Below, one piece after another: positions 51,909 to 62,326 of a DNA stretch of 64,000 nt (within the stretch, counting starts at the first letter, position 1; the number at the start of each line of letters is the position of its first letter). Below the pieces are notes generated by a model that made no database searches, was not told the origin of the DNA, and saw only the letters and a program-made list of their open reading frames with translations. This DNA is from Arion vulgaris (taxonomy: Eukaryota; Mollusca; Gastropoda; Stylommatophora; Arionidae), in contig CM036764.1 of NCBI GenBank assembly GCA_020796225.1, positions 28,559,450-28,623,449 on the forward strand, given 5' to 3'. Both the position numbers and the translations under genes were made by a program.

Positions 51909-52706
51909 AAAGCAGCCACCATCATATCAACTGTTTGTTTTACCAGACAGTTTGTCCTTGTCGTATTTATGATTTGAATATAAACACAAATTACTGTACA
52001 AATTCGTGTGCCTCTTTATGCATGAGAAGATCAATTGTAATAAAGATTGACACCTCGTAGTGACGACGACTCGAGGCACGACGACTCGAGGCACGACCTA
52101 CTATATTTATAGAGTAGGTCATGCTCGAGGGCTCATGCATGTTGACCCCATATAAATGTTAGACCGCTGTGAATATTCTAACACACCTTTGATTAAAAGT
52201 TTTAAAAAAAGTGGTCTCGTACTTAATTAACAAACTAATAATTTGGTGGGAGTTTCGGTTTTTTCTTCTTGCAATTTCCAACTTAACATTCTTGTGTGTA
52301 ACCTGAAGAGGGTGGTACAGCACGTGACATTTCCGGTCCAGCAAGCGCCGAATACCGCACGCTACGTAGCACTGTGTCTCATTAAGTTGAGTAAATAACA
52401 GGTGTTTTGTAGGGTCACGGACTAAATTATGCGTCACACAAGTAAATGTACTGTTAGAGGAGATGTTAACGCCCATGTATGTTCAGTTGCGTATTTAAGA
52501 GTATGCTAAGTAAGTTATTGTTTATAGTAAACGACATTACATAATATAGTAGGGTCCATTGACTTTCCAGAGGTGGATAACAGATTAATTGTTTTGCATT
52601 TGCACGCAAGTCTACACGGTGTGTTCTGCTTCTACCACCAGTAGAGCTGAGGTCGGCTATTCGTTCTTAGGAAGGGCGAAAAGTGAAATTAGTAACCTAC
52701 TGATGA
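51909..52706. other. No gene called; hairpin at 52085-52129
   Basis: CTCGAGGCACGACCTACT and AGTAGGTCATGCTCGAG form a roughly 17-bp stem around a 10-base loop (ATATTTATAG), preceded by a doubled GACTCGAGGCACGAC. A 105-codon minus-strand open stretch (52159-52476) has no recognisable domain and is not called a gene. Confidence 0.5.
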
Positions 52707-52708
52707 CG

Positions 52709-53120
52709 TGAGCGTCTGTAGCTTTAGCGGTAGTGAGCTCGATCACAACTCAAGCGTACCTGGTTCAAACTCCGCGGGGGGCAAGTTTACTTACTTACTC
52801 CTCTCCGATCCTCGTGGAGTATAGGGCCTCAACAGTTGTTCGCCACTCTTCTCGGTCTCTCGCTGTTTTTATGATCTCCCATGATATTCTAGCACTCGCC
52901 AGTTCCTCAAGAAGACTTAGTCTCCAGGTCTGTTTAGGCGAGTAAGTGTGGAAGCAAATTAGTTCCCTTGGATTTTTACGAACTGTAAAATAAGACCTCA
53001 CCGTGCAGTAAGTAATGGCAAACTACTGAACTTATAAGTGGTGCCCATGAAATCGACCACTCGTTTACTGTTGTTGATGGCTACGTCCTGTAAAGGATAT
53101 GCCACGATTTTCATTTTTTC
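52709..53120 (+). mobile_element. SINE family E (tRNA-like), interrupted by a LINE end
   Basis: GAGCGTCTGTAGCTTTAGCG (A-box side) and CGTACCTGGTTCAAACTCCG (B box GGTTCAAACTCC) form a tRNA-like head. The body resumes after the LINE piece with TGTGGAAGCAAATTAGTTCC, ACCTCACCGTGCAGTAAGTA, ATGGCAAACTACTGAACTTA and GGCTACGTCCTGTAAAGGAT. Confidence 0.85.
52791..52945 (-). mobile_element. LINE 3' end inserted in SINE E
   Basis: The minus strand reads SPKQTWRLSLLEELASARIS, WEIIKTARDREEWRTTVEAL then YSTRIGEE and a stop. ARDR..WR..VEAL is a common end of LINE reverse transcriptases. Its tail is (GTAA)n (ACTTACTTACTCC on the plus strand). Not the same as the 47 kb family, which ends GLCPNPG. Confidence 0.82.
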
Positions 53121-53231
53121 ACTGATGACACGTAGAACGCAAAGTAGAACACTTGCCTGCCGTTGGGTTTGAACCAGGTACCCTTGGGTTTGTGATCGAG
53201 CTCACTACCGCTTGAGCTACAGACGCTCACA
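53121..53231 (-). mobile_element. SINE family E head, inverted
   Basis: Minus strand: GAGCGTCTGTAGCTCAAGCG, CAAGGGTACCTGGTTCAAAC, GTTCTACTTTGCGTTCTACG. It faces the plus-strand copy that ends just before it, giving a tail-to-tail inverted pair. Confidence 0.85.
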
Positions 53232-53395
53232 GATGAAGTATAGGCACTCTAAAACCACTGTTTTTTTACAATACACTTGTTATGAGTATGCTTTGTCAAA
53301 ATCTCATATATCAGGATTTTAAAGCTCTATTTCATAAATGTATCTGCTCTATTCTACAAAGAATTCTGCACAAATAGCATTAAGTAGAGCGTGGG

Positions 53396-53650
53396 CTTGA
53401 GCGTCTGTAGTTCAAGCGGTAGTGAGCTTGACCACAAACCCAAGCGTACCTGGCTCAAACCTCACGGTGGGCAAGTTTGCGTGGAATTCGTTTCCGTGGG
53501 ATTTTACAAAGGTAAAATAGACCTCACCGTTCAGAAAGCAATGGCAAACTACTCAACGTATATGTGGTGCCTAGAAAATCAACGACTCATTTACTGTGGT
53601 TGATGGCTACGTCCTGTAAAGGATATGCCACGATTTTCATTCAGATTTTG
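53396..53650 (+). mobile_element. SINE family E
   Basis: GAGCGTCTGTAGTTCAAGCG, CGTACCTGGCTCAAACCTCA, GGCAAGTTTGCGTGGAATTC, ACCTCACCGTTCAGAAAGCA, GGCAAACTACTCAACGTATA and GGCTACGTCCTGTAAAGGAT. Uninterrupted, about 250 bp; the B box has one change (GGCTCAAACC). Confidence 0.87.
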
Positions 53651-54265
53651 GGAGTAATATTGTTCCTATTTAATGTTTCTGTTTGTGAGATGTCTTGTTG
53701 GGACATTCGTACTGCCAGTGCGGCTTATCAAATGGTTCGTGGTATTGTAAGAGTTAATCCACAATGTCGTCTATTGGGTAAAAGCCAACACAACCGTTCT
53801 CATTTTTGTTTGTTTACCTACGATTTGTGAATGAAAACTACTTATTTCACTCCACATTGAATTCAAGAAAATGTCGCTGAGAAGAGTGGTCGATAGTACT
53901 TTCTACTGACTTTTAAAATCTCATCTTTAAAAAAAAATCTGGAACAGATTCAATATCTCTGCACTGAAGGCGGTGCGATTTCTCTTATTCTTTTCTGTTC
54001 TCACTGGAACGCATGGCTGGAATTTTTCTCCTCCTTCGCCAGTAAATACGCCCCTGCCAGTTTCAAGTATATACTGGCCAAGATCTTCACTTTATTGATC
54101 TACATTTTTGTAGATTGATTAGAAAATGTCGAGCTAAAACTGTAGAATTTGCTGGCAAGTGAAAAGTCATGACGTTTGCAGACCATCCATTAAATCCTGT
54201 TGGATATAGTGCAGTTATATGAAATGTGTTGTAGAATATCACATAAATGTTATTTTTTAATCTCT
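53651..54265. other. No recognisable gene
   Basis: AT-rich DNA of about 600 bp. An 88-codon open stretch crossing from the SINE (53564-53830) is not supported as a gene. Confidence 0.4.
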
Positions 54266-54876
54266 GTGTACATAGAATATGTTATAGTCTACTTAGAATG
54301 CGTTAGTTTAGAATGTATTATAGTCTGCTTAGAATGCGTTAGTTTAGAATGTGTTAGTCTGCTTAGAATGTTTGCCTGCTTAAAATGTGTTAGTATGTTT
54401 AGAATATATTAGTCTGCTTGTGATTTGTTAGTATAGAATGTGTTAGTTTCGATAGTGTGTACTAGTCTGCTTAGAGTGTGTTAGTTTCTTTAGAATGTAT
54501 TAGTCTATTTAGAATGTGGTAGTCTGCTTAGAATGTATTAGTCTGTTTAGAATGTACTAGTCTGTTTAGAATGTATTAGTCTGCTTAGAATGTATTAGTC
54601 TGCTTAGAATGTATTAGTCTGCTTAGAATGTACTAGTCTGTTTAGAATGTATTAGTCTGTTTAGAATGTATTAGTCTGCTTAGAATGTACTAGTCTGCTT
54701 AGAATGTACTAGTCTGCTTAGAATGTATTAGTCTGCTTAGAATGTACTAGTCTGCTTAGAATGTATTAGTCTGCTTAGAATGTATTAGTCTGCTTAGAAT
54801 GTACTAGTCTGCTTAGAATGTATTAGTCTGCTTAGAATGTATTAGTCTGCTTAGAATGTACTAGTCTGCTTAGAAT
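54266..54876. repeat. 19-bp array, TCTGCTTAGAATGTATTAG
   Basis: About 30 units. The left third is irregular (TTAGAATGCGTTAGT, TTGTGATTTGTTAGTATAG and so on); from about 54530 it is regular, with two alternating types, TGTATTAG and TGTACTAG, and TCTGCT/TCTGTT variants. This pattern points to growth at the right end. Confidence 0.95.
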
Positions 54877-55139
54877 GTGATCAACATTTTAATCAAAATG
54901 GTATGTCTATATATTTACTGTTTGCTCCTATGGTTAACATACTTGAATATTAAAAACCATCAACTCTGTCCAAGTTATGTCCATCGATGCATATATCCGC
55001 AATTAAATATGTTTAAACAGTTATAATTTTTAATTGTGTTCCTTTGAGATTCATGTTTTGTATTTTGTTGTTTCTATGAGCTGACATCAATTTTCTGAAC
55101 ACTACTTTGCGAGGTCGACTGTAATATAAAAACTTGAGC
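54877..55139. other. No recognisable gene
   Basis: AT-rich DNA between the 19-bp array and a LINE scrap. Confidence 0.4.
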
Positions 55140-55245
55140 AAGTGAAGTATTTGTGGGGTGGGACAGACATGTCAACAAACAGAGTACTAAGAGCATGCAT
55201 ATTCCTAGTAGAAGCATATGGGTGTGAGACTTGTACAATTAGCAA
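55140..55245 (+). mobile_element. LINE fragment (family beta), about 100 bp
   Basis: The plus strand reads TNRVLRACIFLVEAYGCETC then TIS, matching RACIFPVATYGCESWT of family beta. Both ends are missing. Confidence 0.6.
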
Positions 55246-55249
55246 AACA

Positions 55250-55721
55250 TCGTTTCTTCTTTACTTCTCTCAATCCTGTTCGGCCTCACCAGTGTCAGGT
55301 GAAGAAGAGATTTCTAAAATGGGCCGTTGTGTGCTTCGTAGATAGTGTCTTTTGTTGCCTCTGAGGTCCATCTTTTGCGTGGCTGGCCTTTTGCTTCGTA
55401 TTCATTGTATTGGGGCAGCATTGCCCTTTGAGGTACACTGTTGGTAATCTGCTTACGTGGCCGAACCATTTAATTTGTTGTTTCTTGATGAAGTCCAGTA
55501 CTGATGTACCCACTTTTTCCTGATGTCTTCATTTCTCAACCGGTCTCTTCTTGTTACATCCAGCATTCTGCATAGACACTTCATCTCTGTCGTGACTAGT
55601 TTTCTTCTATCATGTGTTGTCAGTGACCAGATTTGACATTGGTAGCATAATGTGGAGAGAAAGATTGTGTTGAACATTGCTCTTTTTGTGTTCATGGTGC
55701 ATTTTAAAATTGGCGTCATTT
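55250..55721 (-). mobile_element. LINE 3' fragment (family delta)
   Basis: Minus strand: CTMNTKRAMFNTIFLSTLCY-type start, QIWSLTTHDRRKLVTTEMKC, LCRMLDVTRRDRLRNEDIRK, VLDFIKKQQIKWFGHVSRLP and TMNTKQKASHAKDGPQRQQ. Reverse transcriptase C-terminus with KWFGHVSRLP; frame changes occur near 55500 and it is 5' truncated by the 12-bp array. Confidence 0.82.
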
Positions 55722-55797
55722 GTCCTATCATTTGTTCTATCATTTGTTCTATCATTTGTCCTATCATTTGTTCTATCATTTGTTCTATCATTTGATT
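55722..55797. repeat. 12-bp array, CTATCATTTGTT
   Basis: Six to seven units with TGTC/TGTT variants, lying exactly at the broken 5' edge of the LINE fragment. The frame through it gives MIEQMIEQ repeats, which is incidental. Confidence 0.92.
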
Positions 55798-55799
55798 TT

Positions 55800-56057
55800 A
55801 TTTCTTCTTCGAACGCTCCAAATCGACCATTTGTTAACCACTCTTTGTGATTTGTATGTGATCCGAGCTTAAGAGCGATTTACTTGTGCCAGTAATGTAG
55901 GCCAGCACATCATAAAAGTGGTCCAGCACATCAGATTTCTGCGACGCTTTTTATTTACTAGGGTATCTTCCCATGGCCCATACCTCAGTCGCCTCTTACG
56001 ACATGCCTTGTAGGTCGCAGAATTACTAGTCTTTGCTCCCATTGAGAGCCTCGGGCA
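55800..56057 (-). mobile_element. SINE family B
   Basis: Left TTCTTCTTCGAACGCTCCAA (tail and 3' end), TTAACCACTCTTTGTGATTT, a small internal duplication around GTGGTCCAGCACATC/GTAGGCCAGCACATC (55897-55940), TTACGACATGCCTTGTAGGT, and right end AGAGCCTCGGGCA. Confidence 0.87.
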
Positions 56058-56139
56058 AAATCAGCCTTTAAAAAAGCATAGTATTATAAGCTACTTTATA
56101 TGAGTTCGCGTTATGAATGATCTGCCTAATTTTAGCTTC

Positions 56140-56300
56140 ACCAGTTTTTTCCGATCCAGAAGCACTTGAGCTGAAAGCTCTTCGGCTCGGTGTCATGGAC
56201 ATCGTAACCCTTCGGTTCGGTGCCACGAACACCATAAATCTGGGGAACCTGTAGCTTTTCTGCCAGTCCGCGGAGTTGAACCCGCACATACAGAGGACTT
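56140..56300 (-). mobile_element. SINE family D
   Basis: Plus-strand view: TCCGATCCAGAAGCACTTGA, GAGCTGAAAGCTCTTCGGCT, GGACATCGTAACCCTTCGGT and GGAGTTGAACCCGCACATAC (reverse complement B box GGTTCAACTCC). The A-box side is replaced beyond ACTTGTCACCC. Confidence 0.83.
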
Positions 56301-57040
56301 GTCACCCCAGTTCAAAGAGCCTGCCCACAGCTGTACATGTCTCTGACAATCTTGTCCTATAAAAATTGATACATGTATATTCATATTGCTATATTCATGT
56401 CTAGGGCCTCACAAGCTCGTTTGCAGACATGTAGAGAACAAAGTAACGCTCTAGTTTCTTCTGAAGCACTCTTCATAACAGACATCCCCTTGTACTCCAT
56501 CTAGCATAAGTGACCTAATTACTTCAACGTCGTTAGCGTTTGGTCACGCTGAAAATTCCAACACCCTGTTGACTACTTGCGATCTCCCTATTTGGATATC
56601 GTCATGTGTGTTCTTATGATGAATTTAACTGTTGTCCGGAGTACATCTCTGATGCAGTAACATTTTGAATGTAGCTACTCAACTATGTACGGTAGGTTGA
56701 TCAACAGAAGATTTATCGAGTGTTTCTGGTCTAGTATCGCAGACTTCAGCACCCTGTTGACCAAAATTTGAATATGCCTGTCCTACATACCCCTAACAAG
56801 TGTGCAACATATTCACCCCAAACCACACAGATCACAAAGAGCGGTTGACAAGAGCGAGTGCAAACATCACTCCAGGAGATACCAAGTATATACCATGTAT
56901 AGTTTTCAGTAGTGTTCACGTCTCTTTACATATCTAAAATATTTGATTTTCCTGTTTAATCTTCTCAATAATTTCACTAACATTTCCAACTTTTTCTAGG
57001 ATTTTATGTGTTTGTATCAATACAAGTGATAAGGAGCACC
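56301..57040. other. No recognisable gene
   Basis: About 740 bp of mixed DNA. CACCCTGTTGAC occurs twice (about 56560 and 56750), suggesting a weak internal duplication. Confidence 0.4.
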
Positions 57041-57235
57041 TGAACCTCTGAGGAAGCAATGGAGCCAATGAATATGTTTAAGAACCTGGGGAAGCAATGG
57101 AGCCAATGAATATATTTAAGAACCAATGGGAAGCAATGGAGCCAATGAATATGTTTAAGAACCCATGGGAAGCAATGGAGCCAATGAATATGTTTAAGAA
57201 CCTGGGGAAGCAATGGAGCCAATGAATATGTTTAA
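57041..57235. repeat. About 39-bp array, AAGCAATGGAGCCAATGAAT
   Basis: Five units of AAGCAATGGAGCCAATGAAT plus ATGTTTAAGAACC and a short G-rich join (CTGGGG or CATGGG). Two to three more units lie at 58179-58215 and 58373-58440 after an inserted TTAA element and a SINE D, so the array was once continuous. Confidence 0.93.
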
Positions 57236-58174
57236 CCCTTAACCATTGGGATAATGGGATTTCGATTATTTATGATCGATGCAACATGCCTATTTAAGTG
57301 GCCATAATTTTGTATCCATTTTGCATTTAAGTTGGTAAAATGTATGTTATCTAATACAGAACATATGATAATCTAATAAAAAAATTAATTATATATATTT
57401 TAGATGTCTAATCTCATTGACTGGAGCACACCCCATTTCACACTTGCGAAACGTCCAAATTGCTCCAGCCAAAAAGCCCCAAATATGTGATAACATGGAT
57501 TCTAATAACTCAGATTACTGTCCTGATGAAGACACCAGTGATTCTTGAAATATCTATGCTTGGGTCAGATGAACATTCTATGCCTGTGTCACTTTGAGTC
57601 TGTTTGCAAGATGCCCGATAACTTTTTCCTGATTATTTTGTCTATCAAATATCATTGCGTAATCATATTTGTGTTCAATAATATCTTTTACTTGCAAGGT
57701 TTAGAAATTATATACATATTTAATGTTTTTGTATGCTACTATAAGTGTTAGTTCTTTATAGGCTTGCTTACTAGACCAATTCGGCATTATTTTCTCTTGA
57801 AAGCCATATTTATTGACTTTACATTATGAAAATATTGAATATTATAAATTTCATGATTACTGCCTTTCATATTTTCCAAACATGTTTTGTAAATATGAAG
57901 ACTTTAAAAGATTCCAGTATATTCGTCATACGTATTTTTTTCCTTCTTTATGACTAAAAAAATTTGTCATTTGTAGAATAATCTATTTTTAGACTTTTCA
58001 TAAGTAGGTCACGGATATAAATTACATCACAATTATGTTAAAACCACATATCCTGATAGCCCATCCAATTAGCTTTCCAACCATATATAACATGCCTATT
58101 TTCAATGCAAAGAACTTGTATGGTTGCTAAATATAGAGCAGGGCATCAAAAATATCGAAAAAACCTGCCAATGG
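57236..58174. mobile_element. piggyBac-like (TTAA-flanked) element, about 0.94 kb
   Basis: The array unit TATGTTTAAGAACC is split at its TTAA: TTTAA ends at 57235 and TTAAGAACC resumes at 58175. The inserted DNA starts CCCTTAACCATTGG and ends CCAATGG, with TTTCGAT.ATTT.TGAT also shared in inverted form near both ends. TTAA target and inverted ends are the piggyBac pattern. No transposase can be read; SNNSDYCPDEDTSDS near 57490 is an acidic scrap only. Confidence 0.65.
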
Positions 58175-58211
58175 TTAAGAACCCATGGGAAGCAATGGAG
58201 CCAATGAATGT

Positions 58212-58372
58212 TTTTTTTTTGGATCCAAAAGCACTTGAGCTGAAAGCTCTTCGGCTCAGTGACATGGACATCGTAAATCTGGGGAACCTGTAGCTTTTCT
58301 GCCAGTCAGCGGAGTTGAACCCGCACTTACAGAACACTTGTCACCCAACGCGCTACGAACACGCTGGGCACG
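58212..58372 (-). mobile_element. SINE family D inserted in the array
   Basis: Plus-strand view: TTTTTTTTTTGGATCCAAAA (poly-A end), GAGCTGAAAGCTCTTCGGCT, GGGAACCTGTAGCTTTTCTG, GGAGTTGAACCCGCACTTAC (B box) and CAACGCGCTACGAACACGCT (A-box side). The about 39-bp array flanks it (CCAATGAATG before, CGAATATGTTTAAG after). Confidence 0.9.
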
Positions 58373-58634
58373 AATATGTTTAAGAACCCCAGGGAAAGCA
58401 CTAGAGCCAATGAATATGTTTAAGAACCTGGGGGAAACAGTAAAAACACCAATGTATGTGCCAAAAAAAAAATTATGTATGGTGTTATTTTTAGTGATGT
58501 CATAGAAATTAAGTATTGCTTGTGAACTAATGCACTATGCCAGTTATGATTGAACTCATAAAGGTAAATTTTATCATAGATTATTTTAGGTACCAAACTA
58601 AGATTAATGTCATTCAGAAGGTAGCCATATTTCT

Positions 58635-58745
58635 GAAGTCAGGGTTGGCACATCTGTATGACGGTGGGCACTCAGGAAAGCAAACCTTCATGCAAAAATC
58701 AGCAATACCAGGCGCCCTGACTATGCTGAATTCATAGCAGGTAAA
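58635..58745 (+). repeat. Short dispersed repeat family F
   Basis: TGAAGTCAGGGTTGGCACAT, TGTATGACGGTGGGCACTCA, GCAAACCTTCATGCAAAAAT and CAGGCGCCCTGACTATGCTG then AATTCATAGCAGG. It lies just beyond the RPS16 3' end. Confidence 0.75.
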
Positions 58746-58851
58746 TGTACAAAGAAAGTGGCAATGATGTGACAGGAACAAAATACACATATAAGAATCA
58801 AAATAGACATCACAAAAAAAAGTTCAACAAGGCGTAACATTAAGGACTGAA

Positions 58852-58865
58852 TTTAATCATTTAAT
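58852..58865 (-). terminator. RPS16: RPS16 polyadenylation signals, two ATTAAA
   Basis: The minus strand has ATTAAATGATTAAA about 37-50 bases after the stop codon: two copies of the common variant ATTAAA at a plausible distance for a short ribosomal-protein 3' UTR. Confidence 0.6.
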
Positions 58866-58901
58866 GTATTACTGTCATGTGCACACAATGCATTGTCCAA
58901 A

Positions 58902-59048
<147 letters not shown>

Positions 59049-59473
59049 TTAAAGAAAAGTAGTTGAAGCAAATGTGTAATATTGCAGTTACTAATGATAG
59101 TTATAAATATGTCTAAAAAGTCCACAAACAATTCTATAGATCTAGTGACTGATATTTGCTCGTTCGGCCAAGGTAAAAATATTTAATTATATGAGTCTTC
59201 TTCTTAGTTGTTTTTCTGTGAGGTCACAATTGCAATATAATACGGTGACAATGCAGTGCCAGAATAAGTGAGCTAAGAAGGCCAAATTTGTATGTGTCTG
59301 TCTTACATGTTGTTGGAGTCAGTTACAGAGTGGTTAACTTGGTTGATAGACTGAAAAGAAGAATCATTGAAATGTGCTCTTTTTGAATCAATGGGCTTTA
59401 GTCTATAAGCATACAAAAACCAAATTTTCATTTAAACCAATCCACGTCAACTACTAGATTGCAGGAGCTGGGT

Positions 59474-59758
59474 TTAATACTTTCGCTGCCGCCGACTTTT
59501 GCCGCGGGCATGTGCCGTCGGCGATGTCTTTTTAAGCGGGAGTATCGCTTGCGAAAATGGGGTTCCGTGACGTACTACTTCAGTATTTTTCCCGACGAGC
59601 TCTCCAAAATGGCGGATCTAATATATATCGGTAACGTCGGTATAAGTTCGATTTTTTCCGATTTTTGTAAGTAAAAATTTTCAAAATGGACGTCGAAACT
59701 GATGAATAGTGATGTTCAAAATGACTCTTTTCCGACTTTTAGCCAGTGATAGTGTTAA
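59474..59758. mobile_element. TTAA-bounded GC-rich element in RPS16 intron
   Basis: Begins TTAATACTTTCGCTGCCGCC and ends TAGCCAGTGATAGTGTTAA; read inward from the right this is TTAACACTATCACTGGCTAA. So the ends match as TTAA(T/C)ACT(T/A)TC(G/A)CTG. A further ...AAAAAGTGTTAA at 60099-60110 could be an alternative right end. The left 100 bases (GCCGCGGGCATGTGCCGTCG) are much richer in CpG than the surroundings. Compatible with a piggyBac-type MITE. Confidence 0.5.
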
Positions 59759-60474
59759 ACGAACTCTGAATGTGATATGAATTTGAACTGTGATTCACGT
59801 GACGATGTTTATGGATCGATAGTAGACATTTCAGGGTACAGGAGTAGATGACGGACACCCAACGCCAAAGCACGGAATATTGTACTGTGGATAGGTATGG
59901 GGATATCAGTTACTACAATAGCTTGTGGATTATAAAGAATAGATTCCACATATAGACAGGTTAGTAGCTCATTAATATATGAACACTATTCCATAGTTTA
60001 AAAGTCCTAAGTTTATTAGTTTATTTTTACGATTTTTTGAAATTGTCACTCTGAAAACTGATCATACCAAAAATAGCGTGGCACTGGGCCAGGCGTTGAA
60101 AAAGTGTTAAAGACTGGAGTAGCAAGAAAAGAACAGCATAACAGGTATATGTGTGGGCTCATCAATCAAAACCGAACTGGCATGGTCAGTCGCTGGACGC
60201 TGTTGGAGATATTACAAAGGAGATTGGAACACATATGGACATGTCCGGATTGCAATGAAGATATTCTAAACTGCAACTATTTTGGTACCTCATGTCTTGT
60301 ATTGGTGAAGCACATCTTTAAACATGACTCTCTTAATGATCTTTAAATTTAATGATATCTGCTACTACTTTTTAATATAAAACTTTTACTTTAGACAACA
60401 AAGTCTGTACCAAAAGAAGAAAATCAAATGTGACAAATTAAATATGACATAAAAACTGCTCACGTATTACTAAT

Positions 60475-60608
60475 ACCTCTGAAGTTGGAGAAGGGATGCC
60501 TGTATGGCGAGGAACACTGATAAAAAGGAAAGCTGACCTTCATACAAAAATCAGTATCACCATACCAGCAGGCAGGCTATGCCTGAATTCATAGCAAGCA
60601 AATGCGAG
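60475..60608 (+). repeat. Short dispersed repeat family F, in RPS16 intron
   Basis: CCTCTGAAGTTGGAGAAGGG, CTGTATGGCGAGGAACACTG, GGAAAGCTGACCTTCATACA, ATGCCTGAATTCATAGCAAG and a GCGAGAAGAAGAG end, so this family too can end in GAA triplets. Confidence 0.8.
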
Positions 60609-60745
60609 AAGAAGAGATCTTACAGGTTGTTGGTAGTAATTTCTTTTTTTCCGAACATTGGTTGTGCTAGATCATGAAATTACCATGAAAAAATCCAGTC
60701 TTCTTCAGGGAAATAAGTAATAATGACAGTGTTTGATATACTTAC

Positions 60746-60793
60746 ATTTTTGATAATAAGCAACAATGGCCTTGGCGATAGCTTGTCTGATAG
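60746..60793 (-). CDS. RPS16: RPS16 exon, residues 83-99
   Basis: 48 bases between ctatttcag and gtaag. Encodes (A)IRQAIAKAIVAYYQK(Y), the conserved helix IRQ.I.KA.VAYYQKY. Both split codons (A at 83, Y at 99) are restored by joining neighbours. Confidence 0.97.
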
Positions 60794-61611
60794 CTGAAAT
60801 AGATCAATACATAACATTTAATGATTTCATATTTTCCCTTTTCAAAATCACAGAACAAGCCAAGCTTTCTCAATATCTACAAAATATGCCACATACAGAA
60901 ATTTATTTCAAACACTTCTCGTTGTTGCTGCATAATATCTCTTCTTCTTCTTTTGCTGTCACACTGCTACCGGGTTGTTGCCCAGTTCTGGTGGCTTGTG
61001 TGATTGTTATCTTTGCTCTTTCACAGGATTCTGCTACGCCATCTAACCATCTTTTCCGTGGTCTTCCTCTTGCCTTCTTCCCGATATTCTGTTGTAGAAG
61101 ACTCTGTATCTGTATACTGTGGAGTTTGGATGCATTCTTATTAAGTGGCCAAACCACTTCATTCTTTGTTTCTCTATGTAATTCAAACACGGTTTTGTGC
61201 CAACTCTTATCTCTTACCCTGTGAATTCAGTAGGGACTTTTCTGAAGCGTTGAAGCTTAAACCTTGTTCTACATTGTTCCATTCCGAAGCTAGATACCAT
61301 ATGGTAAACTGATGGTCATTGGAGATGATAATGAAAACAATGTGATTTGGATGATTACAATCCAAGGGAGATAATAGTGCTAAATTAGTGAATGCCTGAA
61401 CATTTGTGCAAGATTGTCAAATTTGCGAATGAATCCAGCGTTACATGTCAACAGTCAGCTGGTTCACTCCATTTCCTTTACACATGATTGTGTGTGTGTG
61501 TGTTTCATCATGAATTAGTCAAGAGGATTTTTCAGTGATATAAACAAGTGTGACTTCCATACAAAGTCGGGTAGTATAATTAGTAAGCAATAAGCACATA
61601 CAAGCACTCAC
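60794..61611 (-). other. RPS16: RPS16 intron carrying a LINE fragment
   Basis: Bounded by gtgag (61607-61611) and ag (60794-60795) on the minus strand. Most of its left half is LINE sequence; a (GT)n run lies near 61490. Confidence 0.85.
60940..61215 (-). mobile_element. LINE 3' fragment (family delta) in RPS16 intron
   Basis: Minus strand: RETKNEVVWPLNKNASKLHS then IGKKARGRPRKRWLDGVAES and CERAKITITQATRTGQQPGS then SVTAKEEEE. The 3' sequence GGTAGCAGTGTGACAGCAAA plus AGAAGAAGAAG matches the 20.17-20.49 kb copy. It lies in the same orientation as the host gene. Confidence 0.87.
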
Positions 61612-61708
61612 CATAGATCTGTGCGACATGTCCACCTCCCTTTACTCTCACACGAATATCAACACCACCAAATTTGTCTTTGCCCAGCAATAGAACTGGC
61701 TCTTGAAG
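61612..61708 (-). CDS. RPS16: RPS16 exon, residues 51-83
   Basis: 97 bases between gttttttag and gtgag. Encodes [20 protein letters not shown] and [12 protein letters not shown] then the first base of A. It carries the [22 protein letters not shown] core of the uS9 family. Confidence 0.98.
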
Positions 61709-62080
61709 CTAAAAAACAAATCAGACCAACTGTTCACTTTATATTTACTTGTGTTTCAATTTTATAATAATGACATGAAAACTTGTACAAGTGACATGGT
61801 ATAAAACTATATCATCTGGGGGGAACAGAATTCCCATTCAATCTGTATGGCCACCCACCAGGGTTAAATACCTACAAGTGGGGTGTTCTTACATAGGTAA
61901 CTGTGATTGAAACGTCTGACCTGTTTTGCGATTGAATACCCACATCAGAGCTAATAAATTCTGTTATTACCCTTGTGTTACTGTAACATGCTGAGAATCC
62001 AATATTACACACTAAACAGTGCTGAGTTACGAGCAGAATCACACAATATATCTGGCAGTCTATGCACAGGACATAAAAAT

Positions 62081-62326
62081 CTTCTTTGCGTTCGTTCTTT
62101 ACGACCAATTTTAATCATTCTTTGTGATAAGTTTGATCTTTGCCAAGAGCGTGTATACGTTGCACATTGGTTTGGTAGGCCCCTAAACGTATAGAGTTCT
62201 ACACGTTTAAGACATGTGCATCCGATTTTAGTCGACCCTCCGTAATCGCCTTTTACGACATGCATGGCAGGTAACAGTGATTCTATTCTCTACACCCCAA
62301 ATTTGGGCCCCGGTAATCACTCGGGC
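62081..62326 (-). mobile_element. SINE family A with 13-bp target-site duplication, in RPS16 intron
   Basis: Left CTTCTTTGCGTTCGTTCTTT, right GGGCCCCGGTAATCACTCGG then GC. Perfect repeats AGGACATAAAAAT at 62068-62080 and 62327-62339. The TSD fixes the element's first bases as GCCCGAGTGATTACCGGGGC. Confidence 0.96.

Noticed and set aside
52159..52476. 105-codon minus-strand gene
   Set aside because: No recognisable domain, signal peptide or splice context, and it overlaps AT-rich unique DNA.
60104..60346. 80-codon open stretch as a transposase or exon inside the RPS16 intron
   Set aside because: It contains a CPDC motif but no family I can name; it begins at the TTAA end of a possible transposon and lacks splice sites.
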